Below, one piece after another: positions 35,735-44,301 of a stretch of 64,000 bases of DNA (position 1 is the stretch's first letter; every line of letters begins with the position of its first letter). The stretch is from Candidatus Thiobius zoothamnicola (GTDB lineage Bacteria > Pseudomonadota > Gammaproteobacteria > Chromatiales > Chromatiaceae), in NCBI GenBank assembly GCA_030826945.1, contig JAPQLC010000024.1, positions 1-64,000 of the forward strand, read 5' to 3'. A program made the translations under genes and the position numbers. The notes beneath the pieces are model-generated. The model had not been told where the DNA came from. It saw only the letters and a program-made list of their open reading frames with translations, and made no database searches.

Positions 35735-36175
35735 ATGAGACATTCATCAGGCTTCACCTTGGTTGAGTTGATCGTGGTGATTGCGATTATGGCGGTGCTG
35801 ATCAGTGTCGCTGTACCGGTTTATAACGATCATCTTAATGAAACCCGTATCGTCAAAGTCATGGCGCATTATGATGCCGCCGTCAAAGCAGTGCGTAGCC
35901 ATGCTGCATTGGTTGCCATGCAGCAATCACGTGGTGCTTCCGCCAATTTGCCGGCGACCAGCACTGCCTGGATTCAGGTGATTGACCCGGATGGCACTGC
36001 GGTCAGTCCGGCAGGCGGCGCGGCTTATGCGGATACAGTGGATGATGCGAATGGCGTGATTGGGGTGAAATTAAGTGATGATGGATCTCAAGTGACGGTA
36101 ACTCGACCCAAATACGCCACTTTGAGTGGTGATGAGGACGGTGGACATATTTATACGGTGATTAGTCTCAATTGA
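35735..36175 (+). CDS. Type IV pilin-like protein (first of two)
   Basis: A 146-residue prepilin. ATG 35735 follows GGGGAG and gives a six-residue leader before G^FTLVELIVVIAIMAVL with the conserved Glu5. The globular part has no Cys pair at the C-terminus, unlike typical PilA, so whether it is a major pilin is open. It opens an operon with the second pilin, pilB, pilC and pilD. Confidence 0.85.
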   Translation: MRHSSGFTLVELIVVIAIMAVLISVAVPVYNDHLNETRIVKVMAHYDAAVKAVRSHAALVAMQQSRGASANLPATSTAWIQVIDPDGTAVSPAGGAAYADTVDDANGVIGVKLSDDGSQVTVTRPKYATLSGDEDGGHIYTVISLN

Positions 36176-36203
36176 TGGCACGATTGAGTGGTGAGGATTG
36201 GTG

Positions 36204-36629
36204 ATGAGTGATTGGAATCGTGGTTTCACGTTAATTGAGGTGTTGTTTGCGGTTGGCGTTCTGGCTCTCGCCGTCAGTTTTGCTATCCCGCAATACAATC
36301 ATCATGTTAAGGAGACCCAGCTTCATGTGGCGAGTGCTAATGCGCGGAGCTTGCGTTTGTTTATGGAGGACTATTATCTCACGCATGGCAGCTATGCGAT
36401 TGGCGATGAGGTGCCTTATCTTTATGATAAGGCGGATTTAGCCACACACTTCGGCTGGCGGCCAGAGGGGGATCGTGATGCTTACCAATATACGGTCAGT
36501 GCTGATACCGATGATTGGTCTGTGACGGTAAAGCATACGGGATCCGGTAATTGGGTGCGTTGCGAGAATCGTTTGACCAAGTGTTGCGACGTGGATATGG
36601 ATGGCGCGACGGAATCCGCATGCCCCTGA
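36204..36629 (+). CDS. Type IV pilin-like protein (second, PilE-like)
   Basis: A 141-residue prepilin; GAGG lies seven bases before ATG 36204. The helix is G^FTLIEVLFAVGVLALAVSF. The C-terminal part contains Cys in 'VRCENRLTKCCDV' and 'SACP', which could form the D-region disulfide. It lies between the first pilin and pilB. Confidence 0.85.
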   Translation: MSDWNRGFTLIEVLFAVGVLALAVSFAIPQYNHHVKETQLHVASANARSLRLFMEDYYLTHGSYAIGDEVPYLYDKADLATHFGWRPEGDRDAYQYTVSADTDDWSVTVKHTGSGNWVRCENRLTKCCDVDMDGATESACP

Positions 36630-36635
36630 GGCCTG

Positions 36636-38282
36636 ATGCCCTCATCCGATCTTCAGCCCATGGACTTGACCAGACGCTTGGTCAACAGTGGCGTTGTTTC
36701 CGCAGCAGTGGCTCACCAGGCTTTGCAGGACGCGGCGCGGGTTGATACGAGTCTGGTCAGCTACCTGCTGGCCAAGCGATTGGCACCATGCGGCCCGTTG
36801 GCGTTGGTCGCGGCGCAAGCATATGGTTTGCCGCTATTGGATCTTGATGCGGTGGATCGGGCATCTTTGCCGGTCAGTCTGGTTGATCAACAGTTGTTGC
36901 TTAAGCATCGCCTGTTGCCATTATGGCGGCGTGGCCAGCGTTTGTACGTGGGCGTTGCGGATCCTGCTCATCAGCAGAGTTTGGATGACATTCGGTTTCA
37001 TACGGCTTTGCAAGTCAGTCCGGTGCTGGTCGAGGATGATAAGTTGCAGCGTATTCTGGCTGGTTGGTCACGGTCTGCGCCGCAGGATGCTGCTGGAGGC
37101 CTGCCGGATACCGTGGACGATGCGCCGGTGGTGCGTTATGTGAATAACATTCTGCTGGATGCGGTAAATGTGGCGGCGTCAGACATTCATTTTGAGCCGT
37201 ATGAAACCTATTACCGGATCCGTTTCCGCTTGGATGGCATTTTATACGATCAACCTCCACCTGCGGCGGAAATCGCCTCACGCCTGGCTTCGCGCCTGAA
37301 AGTGATGGCGCAACTCAATATTGCGGAAAAGCGCGTTCCGCAGGATGGGCGTATCCGTTTGACGGTATCCCCGCATCGCACGGTGGATTTGCGGATTAAT
37401 ACTTGCCCCACTTTGTATGGCGAAAAGGTGGTGTTGCGTATTTTGGAGGCTTCGGCAGCCAGTTTGGCAGTGGATGAGCTGGGTCTGGAGCTTCAGCAAC
37501 AGCAACAGTTTCTACAGGCGATCAGCCGACCCCAGGGCATGGTGTTGGTGACTGGTCCGACTGGCAGCGGGAAGACGGTGACTTTGTATAGTGTGTTGAA
37601 TCGCCTGAACAAGTCAGAGGTGAATATCTCAACAGTTGAAGATCCGGTTGAAATTCAAGTCGCCGGCATCAATCAGGTGAATATCAACCCGAAAACCGGT
37701 CTTACTTTCGCCGAAGCGTTGAGAGCCTTTTTACGTCAGGACCCGGACATTTTGATGGTGGGCGAAATCCGCGATCTGGAAACGGCGGAAATTGCGATTA
37801 AAGCCGCGCAGACCGGCCATTTGGTGATGTCCACAGTGCATACGAATGATGCTTCGCAAACTTTGATGCGGCTGGGTTATATGGGCGTTTCAGCCTTTAA
37901 TCTGGCTTCTTCAATCAATTTGATTGTCGCCCAGCGTTTGGCGCGTCGGCTGTGCGATCAATGTAAACAGGTGGATGAGCTTGGAGCCGAGGCATTACGT
38001 GACGAGGGTTTTTCTGCGTCAGAGTTGGAGGCTGGCATCCTGGTTTATCGGGCGGTTGGCTGTCCGTCTTGCACCAATGGTTACAAAGGCCGGATTGGTA
38101 TTTTTGAAGTGATGCCGATCAGTGATGCGATGGGCCGTTTGATCGTGAGTGGTGCCAATGCGATGCAGATTCGTGATCAGGCGAAAAGTGAAGGTGTATT
38201 GGATCTGCGGTGTGCCGGTTTGGGCAAGGTCAAGGCGGGTTTGACCAGCCTGGCCGAAATTAACCGGATCACCAAAAATTAA
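36636..38282 (+). CDS. pilB: Type IV pilus extension ATPase PilB
   Basis: A 548-residue GspE/PilB ATPase. N-terminal MshEN-type domain (1-150); 'ASDIHFEPYETYYRIRFRLD' start of N2; Walker A 'GPTGSGKTVTLYSVL' (~308), Asp box 'ISTVEDPVEIQ', Walker B 'DPDILMVGEIRDLETAEIA', His box 'STVHTNDASQTLMRL'; zinc Cys 'CDQCKQ' and 'CPSC'. It drives pilus assembly. pilC begins three bases after its stop. Confidence 0.96.
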   Translation: MPSSDLQPMDLTRRLVNSGVVSAAVAHQALQDAARVDTSLVSYLLAKRLAPCGPLALVAAQAYGLPLLDLDAVDRASLPVSLVDQQLLLKHRLLPLWRRGQRLYVGVADPAHQQSLDDIRFHTALQVSPVLVEDDKLQRILAGWSRSAPQDAAGGLPDTVDDAPVVRYVNNILLDAVNVAASDIHFEPYETYYRIRFRLDGILYDQPPPAAEIASRLASRLKVMAQLNIAEKRVPQDGRIRLTVSPHRTVDLRINTCPTLYGEKVVLRILEASAASLAVDELGLELQQQQQFLQAISRPQGMVLVTGPTGSGKTVTLYSVLNRLNKSEVNISTVEDPVEIQVAGINQVNINPKTGLTFAEALRAFLRQDPDILMVGEIRDLETAEIAIKAAQTGHLVMSTVHTNDASQTLMRLGYMGVSAFNLASSINLIVAQRLARRLCDQCKQVDELGAEALRDEGFSASELEAGILVYRAVGCPSCTNGYKGRIGIFEVMPISDAMGRLIVSGANAMQIRDQAKSEGVLDLRCAGLGKVKAGLTSLAEINRITKN

Positions 38283-38284
38283 TC

Positions 38285-39523
38285 ATGGTTAATAGTCTGC
38301 ATGACGCAGGTGATCAGCTATATGGCTGGCGAGGCCGGGATCGTCAGGGAAGACGCGCCCGTGGCGAGATGCGCGGGAAGAGTCCGGTCGCCGTGAAAAT
38401 GGCGCTCTATCGGCAAGGTATTATCCCGTTGATAGTCCGCAAGAAAACGGTGTCTTGGTTCAAACGGGGCGAACGGGCGATCCGACATAAGGATATTGCA
38501 TTGTTTTCCCGTCAGATGGCGACCATGTTGTCTGCTGGCGTGCCGATCGTGCAAGCCTTTGAAATGGTTGCGCGCGGTTCCTCTCATCCTGGCGTGCGTG
38601 AGCTGATTCTTGCGATGAAAAGTGAAATTGAAGATGGCGCGAGTTTGAGCCAGGCACTGCGCCGTCATCCAGCTTGTTTTGATGCGTTGTATTGCAATTT
38701 GGTGCAGGCTGGAGAGCAGGCGGGCGTGCTGGAGCGCTTATTGGACGAAATTGCGACTTATCAGGAAAAAACAGAATCGGTGAAGGGTAAAATCCGCAAG
38801 GCGTTGTTTTATCCGGTGAGCGTGATTTTGGTGGCACTGACCGTGACGGTGTTAATCATGATTTACGTAGTGCCGCAATTTCAGGACATGTTCCGCAGCG
38901 CAGGCGCGGAATTGCCGATGATGACGCGCTGGGTGATCGGGGCGTCAGAATTCATCAGTGGTTATGGTGGGGCAGTGGCAGGTGTTGGGGTGGTGTTGAT
39001 GGTGATTTTAGCGATCCGTCTCTGGCGGTATTCGCCCACTTTTCGTGCGCGCCTGGATCAATGGTTATTAAATGCGCCAGTGATCGGCAATGTCATGCAT
39101 AAAGCTGCGCTGGCGCGCTTTGCCCGCACCACTGCCACCCTGTTCGCGGCTGGTCTGCCTTTGGTTGAGGTGTTGCAGTCGGTCGCCGGAGCGACGGGTA
39201 ACCGGGTTTATGGTAAAGCCGTGCTTGCCATGCGTGATGAAGTGGCGACTGGCCAGTCGTTGTTTGTCGCATTGGGGCATCAGCCCTTATTTCCGCCATT
39301 AGTCGCCCAAATGGTGATGGTGGGTGAAGAGTCTGGCGCTTTGGATGATATGTTGGCGAAAGCGGCGGATTTTTATGAAGAAGAGGTGGATAACAGCGTG
39401 GATTCGATGAGCAGTTTGATGGAGCCGGTGATTATGGTGGTGCTCGGGGTATTGATTGGTGGTCTGGTGATCGCCTTGTATTTGCCAGTGACGCAGTTGG
39501 GTTCGGTGTTGTCCGGGCGTTAG
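38285..39523 (+). CDS. pilC: Type IV pilus inner membrane platform protein PilC
   Basis: A 412-residue membrane protein with two T2SSF domains: 'IALFSRQMATMLSAGVPIVQ' and 'LARFARTTATLFAAGLPLVE', three membrane helices ('LFYPVSVILVALTVTVLIMI', ~230 and the C-terminus 'VIMVVLGVLIGGLVIALYLP'). It links PilB to the pilus base. Its stop codon TAG overlaps the first bases of the palindromic element at 39522. Confidence 0.95.
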   Translation: MVNSLHDAGDQLYGWRGRDRQGRRARGEMRGKSPVAVKMALYRQGIIPLIVRKKTVSWFKRGERAIRHKDIALFSRQMATMLSAGVPIVQAFEMVARGSSHPGVRELILAMKSEIEDGASLSQALRRHPACFDALYCNLVQAGEQAGVLERLLDEIATYQEKTESVKGKIRKALFYPVSVILVALTVTVLIMIYVVPQFQDMFRSAGAELPMMTRWVIGASEFISGYGGAVAGVGVVLMVILAIRLWRYSPTFRARLDQWLLNAPVIGNVMHKAALARFARTTATLFAAGLPLVEVLQSVAGATGNRVYGKAVLAMRDEVATGQSLFVALGHQPLFPPLVAQMVMVGEESGALDDMLAKAADFYEEEVDNSVDSMSSLMEPVIMVVLGVLIGGLVIALYLPVTQLGSVLSGR

Positions 39524-39664
39524 ATAGTGTCGTCAAGCGGCTGCGCTTTGCCATTTTGCCCCTAAAATTGGACTCGAAATGCGCATTTACGCCCAGTAAA
39601 CTGTGCTTTCTCGCCCAATTTCATGTACAAACTGCCTGCCCTCGCTCGCATGACGACACTATCT
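39522..39664. repeat. 143-bp palindromic element (MITE- or RIP-like) between pilC and pilD
   Basis: Perfect 14-base terminal inverted repeats: AGATAGTGTCGTCA at 39522-39535 and TGACGACACTATCT at 39651-39664. Inside, arms AAATTGG and CCAATTT with GCATTTAC / GTAAAC form a second imperfect palindrome. One end recurs at 19677-19703. There is no ORF long enough for a transposase, so it would be non-autonomous. It contains two possible start codons for pilD (39623 and 39650). Confidence 0.7.
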
Positions 39665-39676
39665 GGTTATTTGGTT

Positions 39677-40525
39677 ATGGAATTAGCACCTGTCGCATGG
39701 GTTTATGCATTTGCCTTGGCACTGGGCTTGGTGATCGGCAGCTTTCTGAATGTGTTGATTTTGCGTTTGCCGCAAAAACTGTATGCAGAACATCAGGCGG
39801 CCTGCACGGGAGAGTCAATCGCGCCGCGTTGGTTTGGACTGCATTATTTGATGCAGCCTGCCTCGCATTGTCCACACTGTCACTATCGCTTGAAGCCTTG
39901 GCATAACATACCGGTGTTGAGCTGGTTATGGTTGCGCGCGCGTTGCGCTGAGTGCGGTGGGCGGATCAGTGCCCGTTACCCGCTGATTGAGCTGCTTACT
40001 GGCCTGCTCACCTTGTTGGTGGTGTGGCGTTTCGGCATGACGGTGCAGGCACTGTCTGCCGCTTTGTTAAGTTGGGGACTGCTTGCGCTGGCCGTGATCG
40101 ATTGGGATGAGCAATTGTTGCCGGATGAGTTGACTCAACCTTTGCTTTGGCTGGGTTTACTGGTGAATTTGCAGGGCGTCTTTGTCAGTCTGGCGGATGC
40201 CGTGTTGGGAGCAGTGATCGGTTATCTGGTGCTATGGAGCCTGTTTCACTTGTTTTTACTACTGACTGGCAAGGAAGGCATGGGGTTTGGCGATTTTAAA
40301 CTTTATGCGCTATTAGGCGCTTGGCTGGGATGGTCGATGTTGCTGCAAATAGTGTTGATTTCATCTCTGGTTGGTGTGGTATTCGGCGTCATACGGATTG
40401 TATGGGGTGGCCATGATTGCCGCCAACCCATGCCGTTTGGGCCTTTTCTGGTTTTTGCGGGCTTGCTGGCGTTATTCGGGGGGCAAGCCATTAACCATTA
40501 TTATCTGCATTTAATGGGTATGTAG
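39677..40525 (+). CDS. pilD: Prepilin peptidase / N-methyltransferase PilD
   Basis: A 282-residue polytopic membrane enzyme that cleaves and N-methylates the prepilins. Zinc-finger pairs 'CPHC' and 'CAEC' around residues 70-100; catalytic Asp in 'DWDEQLLPDELT' and 'GFGDFKLYALLG'. I choose ATG 39677 (MELAPVAWVYAFALAL), because the earlier ATGs at 39623 and 39650 lie within the palindromic repeat. The gene is followed with one base between by coaE. Confidence 0.93.
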   Translation: MELAPVAWVYAFALALGLVIGSFLNVLILRLPQKLYAEHQAACTGESIAPRWFGLHYLMQPASHCPHCHYRLKPWHNIPVLSWLWLRARCAECGGRISARYPLIELLTGLLTLLVVWRFGMTVQALSAALLSWGLLALAVIDWDEQLLPDELTQPLLWLGLLVNLQGVFVSLADAVLGAVIGYLVLWSLFHLFLLLTGKEGMGFGDFKLYALLGAWLGWSMLLQIVLISSLVGVVFGVIRIVWGGHDCRQPMPFGPFLVFAGLLALFGGQAINHYYLHLMGM

Positions 40526-41149
40526 ATGTATACAGTCGCGTTAACGGGCGGTATTGGTAGCGGAAAATCGACAGTCAGTGCGATTTTTGATCAATTGGGT
40601 GCAGCGGTGGTTGATGCTGATGTGGTCAGCCGTGAGTTGATGCGCTCCGGTCAACCAGCGTTGCGCCAGGTTGCGCAGCGGTTTGGCGAGGATTTGCTGG
40701 ATGAACAAGGTGTATTGAATCGAGCCTTACTGCGTCAGCGTGTGTTTGCGGATACGGTGCAACGGCGGCATCTGGAAGCTATCATGCATCCCCTGATCCG
40801 TGACGCCATGTGGCGGCAGGTCAAGCAGGCGGATGCGCCTTATGTCGTGCTGGTTGTGCCCTTGTTGTATGAGCATCAGGCGGATTATCCAACCCATCGC
40901 GTGTTATTGGTGGATGTGCCGGAAGCGATCCAGCGTAGCCGGGTGAAACGACGTGACCAGTTGGATGATGTGGGTGTTGATCGGGTTCTGGCCAGTCAGA
41001 GCCAACGTGACCAACGTTTGCAGATTGCGGATGATGTCATTCACAATACGACCACATTAGCGGATCTGCAGGTTGAGGTGGCGCGTTTGCATCAACGTTA
41101 TCTTCGACTGGCGGATGTGGCGCTCATTGAACGGGAAACTCAGGGTTGA
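40526..41149 (+). CDS. coaE: Dephospho-CoA kinase CoaE
   Basis: A 207-residue P-loop kinase for the last step of coenzyme A synthesis. 'TGGIGSGKSTVSAIFDQLG' (7-26), 'VVDADVVSREL', and 'VPLLYEHQADYPTHRVLLVD'. The pilD-coaE neighbourhood is conserved in gammaproteobacteria. Confidence 0.95.
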   Translation: MYTVALTGGIGSGKSTVSAIFDQLGAAVVDADVVSRELMRSGQPALRQVAQRFGEDLLDEQGVLNRALLRQRVFADTVQRRHLEAIMHPLIRDAMWRQVKQADAPYVVLVVPLLYEHQADYPTHRVLLVDVPEAIQRSRVKRRDQLDDVGVDRVLASQSQRDQRLQIADDVIHNTTTLADLQVEVARLHQRYLRLADVALIERETQG

Positions 41150-41156
41150 AGGTGGG

Positions 41157-41927
41157 ATGGATTTACATTACCAGTCATATCATCAGGATTGCACTGGGGA
41201 GCCAGTGTTATTGTTGCACGGTCTGTTCGGTTCGGCGACGAATTGGGGTTCCGTGGCGCGGCGTTTATCGGACTATCCGGTCATCGCACCCGATTTGCGG
41301 AACCATGGTCGTTCGCCGCATGCTGATGATGTGTCTTATGCGGCGATGGCGTTGGATGTGATTGCTTTGCTGGATCGTTTGCAGATTCAGCGGGTTTGCC
41401 TGGTCGGGCATAGCATGGGCGGCAAACTGGCGATGCAGTTGGCGTTGCGCTATCCGCAGCGTGTGTCCGCGCTGGCGGTCGTTGATATGGCCCCGGTCGC
41501 TTACCGGCATAATTTTGATACGATATTCGACGCACTGAAGCGGGTCGATCTTGCCCGAATCAAGAGCCGCGCTGAGGCGGCTGAGCAAATGGCGGCCCCG
41601 TCGCTTGATGAGGGGGTTAAGGCTTTTCTGCTGCAGAATTTGTATAAAGCGGCGGATGTTTGGCGCTGGCGGATCAACATACCGGCGTTGAGCGCCAATT
41701 ATCAGGCAATCACCGGTTATCCTGATGTGTCTCAGATGACTTATCCGGCCAAAGCGTGCTTTATTTATGGCGAGCGTTCCGATTATGTCTCGTCGGCATA
41801 CCATCCGGCGATTTTCAACGCCTTTCCCAACGCTGAACTGTGTCCGGTTGCTGAGGCCGGGCATTGGGTCTATGTCGATCAATTTGATCGATTCATGCGT
41901 TGTTTACAAATATTTTTACGTCGTTGA
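41157..41927 (+). CDS. Alpha/beta hydrolase, YbfF-like esterase
   Basis: A 256-residue hydrolase: oxyanion 'LLLHGLFGSATNWGSVA', nucleophile elbow GHSMGGKLAM (Ser ~89), and C-terminal 'AEAGHWVYVDQFDRF' with the catalytic His. ATG 41157 follows AAGGTGGG and is used instead of an upstream in-frame start inside coaE. Similar to YbfF, an esterase active on acyl-CoA or short acyl esters; substrate unknown. Confidence 0.83.
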   Translation: MDLHYQSYHQDCTGEPVLLLHGLFGSATNWGSVARRLSDYPVIAPDLRNHGRSPHADDVSYAAMALDVIALLDRLQIQRVCLVGHSMGGKLAMQLALRYPQRVSALAVVDMAPVAYRHNFDTIFDALKRVDLARIKSRAEAAEQMAAPSLDEGVKAFLLQNLYKAADVWRWRINIPALSANYQAITGYPDVSQMTYPAKACFIYGERSDYVSSAYHPAIFNAFPNAELCPVAEAGHWVYVDQFDRFMRCLQIFLRR

Positions 41928-41997
41928 ACGCGTCTTTATCGCATAAGAAAGCGGGCGACGGCATTCAATTGAATGACATGACTTTTTAAGGAATCCA

Positions 41998-42660
41998 ATG
42001 GATCAAAATATATTAAAGCAACAGGCGGCTGAGGCGGCATTGGCTTATCTTCCGCATGACGGCATTATCGGGGTGGGTACAGGTTCCACCGTCAACTTCT
42101 TCATTGATGCCTTGGCGTCCATTAAAGGACGTTTTGAGGGTGCCGCTTCCAGTTCTGAAGCTTCTTCAGAGCGGTTGAAAGCGCATGGCATTCAGGTGGT
42201 TGATCTGAATGCGGCGGGTGAATTGGATGTGTACGTGGATGGTGCTGATGAATCAAATCGCCATTTACAGTTGATCAAGGGTGGTGGTGGTGCTTTGACC
42301 CGGGAAAAGATCATTGCCGCCGCCAGTAAAAAGTTCATTTGCATCGCGGATCAAAGCAAACTGGTGGATGTGCTGGGCGGCTTTCCTTTACCGGTTGAAG
42401 TGATCCCGATGGCGCGGAGTTATGTCGCGCGTGAATTAGTCAAGTTGGGCGGACGGCCCGTATTGAGAGAAGGTTTCACCACGGATAATGGCAATCAGAT
42501 TCTGGATGTGCATGATCTGGAGATCATGGAGCCAGCCAGGTTTGAGATGATGGTGAACCAGATTGTGGGTGTGGTGACGGTCGGCATATTCGCCAATCGA
42601 CCTGCCGATGTGTTGATTCTGGGGTCAGAGAAGGGGCCTCAAGTAATTAAACTTGATTGA
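41998..42660 (+). CDS. rpiA: Ribose-5-phosphate isomerase A
   Basis: A 220-residue pentose phosphate enzyme. '[18 protein letters not shown]' (phosphate loop), '[14 protein letters not shown]', '[20 protein letters not shown]' with catalytic Asp/Lys, and '[13 protein letters not shown]'. A strong terminator follows at 42711. Confidence 0.95.
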   Translation: MDQNILKQQAAEAALAYLPHDGIIGVGTGSTVNFFIDALASIKGRFEGAASSSEASSERLKAHGIQVVDLNAAGELDVYVDGADESNRHLQLIKGGGGALTREKIIAAASKKFICIADQSKLVDVLGGFPLPVEVIPMARSYVARELVKLGGRPVLREGFTTDNGNQILDVHDLEIMEPARFEMMVNQIVGVVTVGIFANRPADVLILGSEKGPQVIKLD

Positions 42661-42710
42661 TTAATCATGATTTAATTTGCGGGATAAGGTTTCACGTTTC
42701 CGCAAAATAA

Positions 42711-42737
42711 AACGGCGTTCCAAGGAACGCCGTTTTT
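42711..42737 (+). terminator. Intrinsic terminator of rpiA
   Basis: An 11-bp perfect stem AACGGCGTTCC / GGAACGCCGTT with a two-base AA loop, followed by TTT, 50 bases after the rpiA stop. Confidence 0.85.
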
Positions 42738-42772
42738 GTGGCTAAACACAACATCAATAAAAGTGTGTCGTT

Positions 42773-42839
42773 ATTCCCGCGCAGGCGGGAATCGATAGCA
42801 TGGAGGGCTTACTGGCATAGATTCCCGCCTGCGCGGGAA
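42773..42839. repeat. Paired REP-like inverted repeat
   Basis: ATTCCCGCGCAGGCGGGAAT at 42773-42792 and its complement at 42820-42839 (ATTCCCGCCTGCGCGGGAA), separated by ~28 bases. Each arm also folds on itself (CCCGC...GCGGG). This is the common proteobacterial 'TTCCCGC' extragenic palindrome. Confidence 0.85.
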
Positions 42840-42920
42840 GGACAGATACCCCTTTTTTATTGTTCGGAGTGTAAAGACTTCCGGTTACATGCCTGTTAGG
42901 TGGGATGCTCCAATGGGGGA

Positions 42921-43940
42921 TCAGAACTTGTGAATCATGCCGACCGCCAGTTGGTCGAGATCTTCGCCAGCGCTTGGTTCAGAGTCCTGATTTTTAAACG
43001 CCACATACACATTGGTGCGCTTGCTCATGGTGTGCTCAAGCGCAATGCCAATATGATTGGTGTCGATGCTGGTGACGCCAGCATTGTTTTCCAGTTGGGT
43101 GTTGCCGTAGTTGGCGATAATGGCGTTGTTGCCGAATTGGGCTTTACCGGCAATGGCCCAGGTGGTTCGTTCTGAGCCATCGGTATTGGAGTCACAACTA
43201 TTGCCATTCAGACTGCCGCAGTTGTCATCGTTACTGTACTGTGCGCCTATGGTGTAATTGTTCATGAAAGTGTAGCTGGCACCCAGTTGCAGTGTTTTGA
43301 TGTCATTATTCTCTGCGCTTGAGGTTGTTGTGTCGCCGAGCACTTCATAGCCCACACCAGCTCTGACACCATAACCTTTGTACATCAGGCCCAGAGAATA
43401 GCTGTCCATGAAGCCGTTTTCATCATTACTATCGTCGGCGCCAGATTGTTCGCCGGGCACGACGGCAGCGGCGAATTTAATGCCGGACAGGTTTGGCGAG
43501 ACATAAGCGATCGCATTGCTGACCCGGTTTTCGGTAAAACCGATGGCGTTAAAGTCAATAATGGAATCGTCCAGGTGGTCATTACCAGCGGCATAGTAGG
43601 CTGATTTGGCCGGGGTGTTGTGACGACCCACCAGGAAGGTGCCGAAACCGCCGGTCAGTCCGATGTAGGAGTCATTCGCGCTGCCGATGGCGGTTGCACT
43701 GTCGAGTCCTGAGTAGGTCATGTCATATTTGAAAATGGTTTTCAGGCCATTGCCCAAATCCTCAAAACCTTTGAAGCCGAGAGAGGAGCCGTTATTGTTG
43801 ACGGTGGTGTTTTTGTTGGAATTGCCATTGTCCATGCCGCGGATATCCATGTGTATGCTGCCATACACCATCATGTCCGCCATCGTGACGGGAGCTGAGA
43901 ATGCCGCTGCAACAGCCAGCGCGATCAATTTCTTGTTCAT
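42921..43940 (-). CDS. Gram-negative porin (porin 1)
   Basis: A 339-residue outer membrane porin of the 16-stranded trimeric type. Signal peptide MNKKLIALAVAAAFSAPVTMA, then 'DMMVYGSIHMDI'. 'SSLGFKGFEDLGNGLKTIFK' and 'LVGRHNTPAKSAYY' are typical porin_4 stretches, and it ends in Phe (MIHKF), the BAM signal. GGAGAAT lies just before the ATG. It is paralogous to the next two genes. Confidence 0.9.
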   Translation of the reverse strand: MNKKLIALAVAAAFSAPVTMADMMVYGSIHMDIRGMDNGNSNKNTTVNNNGSSLGFKGFEDLGNGLKTIFKYDMTYSGLDSATAIGSANDSYIGLTGGFGTFLVGRHNTPAKSAYYAAGNDHLDDSIIDFNAIGFTENRVSNAIAYVSPNLSGIKFAAAVVPGEQSGADDSNDENGFMDSYSLGLMYKGYGVRAGVGYEVLGDTTTSSAENNDIKTLQLGASYTFMNNYTIGAQYSNDDNCGSLNGNSCDSNTDGSERTTWAIAGKAQFGNNAIIANYGNTQLENNAGVTSIDTNHIGIALEHTMSKRTNVYVAFKNQDSEPSAGEDLDQLAVGMIHKF

Positions 43941-44120
43941 TGGATTCTCCCAAATTTAAAGTCAAAAAACGAAGTAAAGGGGTAACTATCCAGTTTACCT
44001 CTGTCAGCCCCGGTTTCTGCGCCAGCAGTGCTCATTGACACCCGTAAACCACGCCTTTTTCTTGGGCTCAAGTCTGACAGGGATAACCTGAATAGTTCTT
44101 GTGGTATCCATGTCACTCAG

Positions 44121-44150
44121 ATGATAGGGATTTCCATGCGTAGGATGCAA
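44121..44150 (-). promoter_or_regulatory. Sigma-70 promoter of porin 1
   Basis: On the minus strand TTGCAT, 18 bases, TATCAT. The same boxes and spacing precede porin 2 (45467) and porin 3 (46730), and the sequence between is nearly identical in the first two. This implies an untranslated leader of about 175 bases. Confidence 0.6.
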
Positions 44151-44237
44151 GTGGTTTTTTTGCAGGAAACACACAAGTGTCATATAGTGTTGCTTTTACG
44201 CAACAGCGAAGTGGAATTTTATTGGAAGCCGATGCAT

Positions 44238-44269
44238 AAAAAACGGGGCTGATATAGCCCCGTTTTTTA
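44238..44269 (-). terminator. Terminator of porin 2
   Basis: Stem AACGGGGCT / AGCCCCGTT, five-base loop, with T-rich tails on both strands, just after the porin 2 stop; it can act in both directions. Confidence 0.75.
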
Positions 44270-44301
44270 TCACAATGTGATTGATTCTAAAAAGGCATCA
44301 A

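Noticed and set aside
39556..39906. A 116-codon ORF overlapping the start of pilD
   Set aside because: It is a frame shadow of pilD and begins inside the palindromic repeat.
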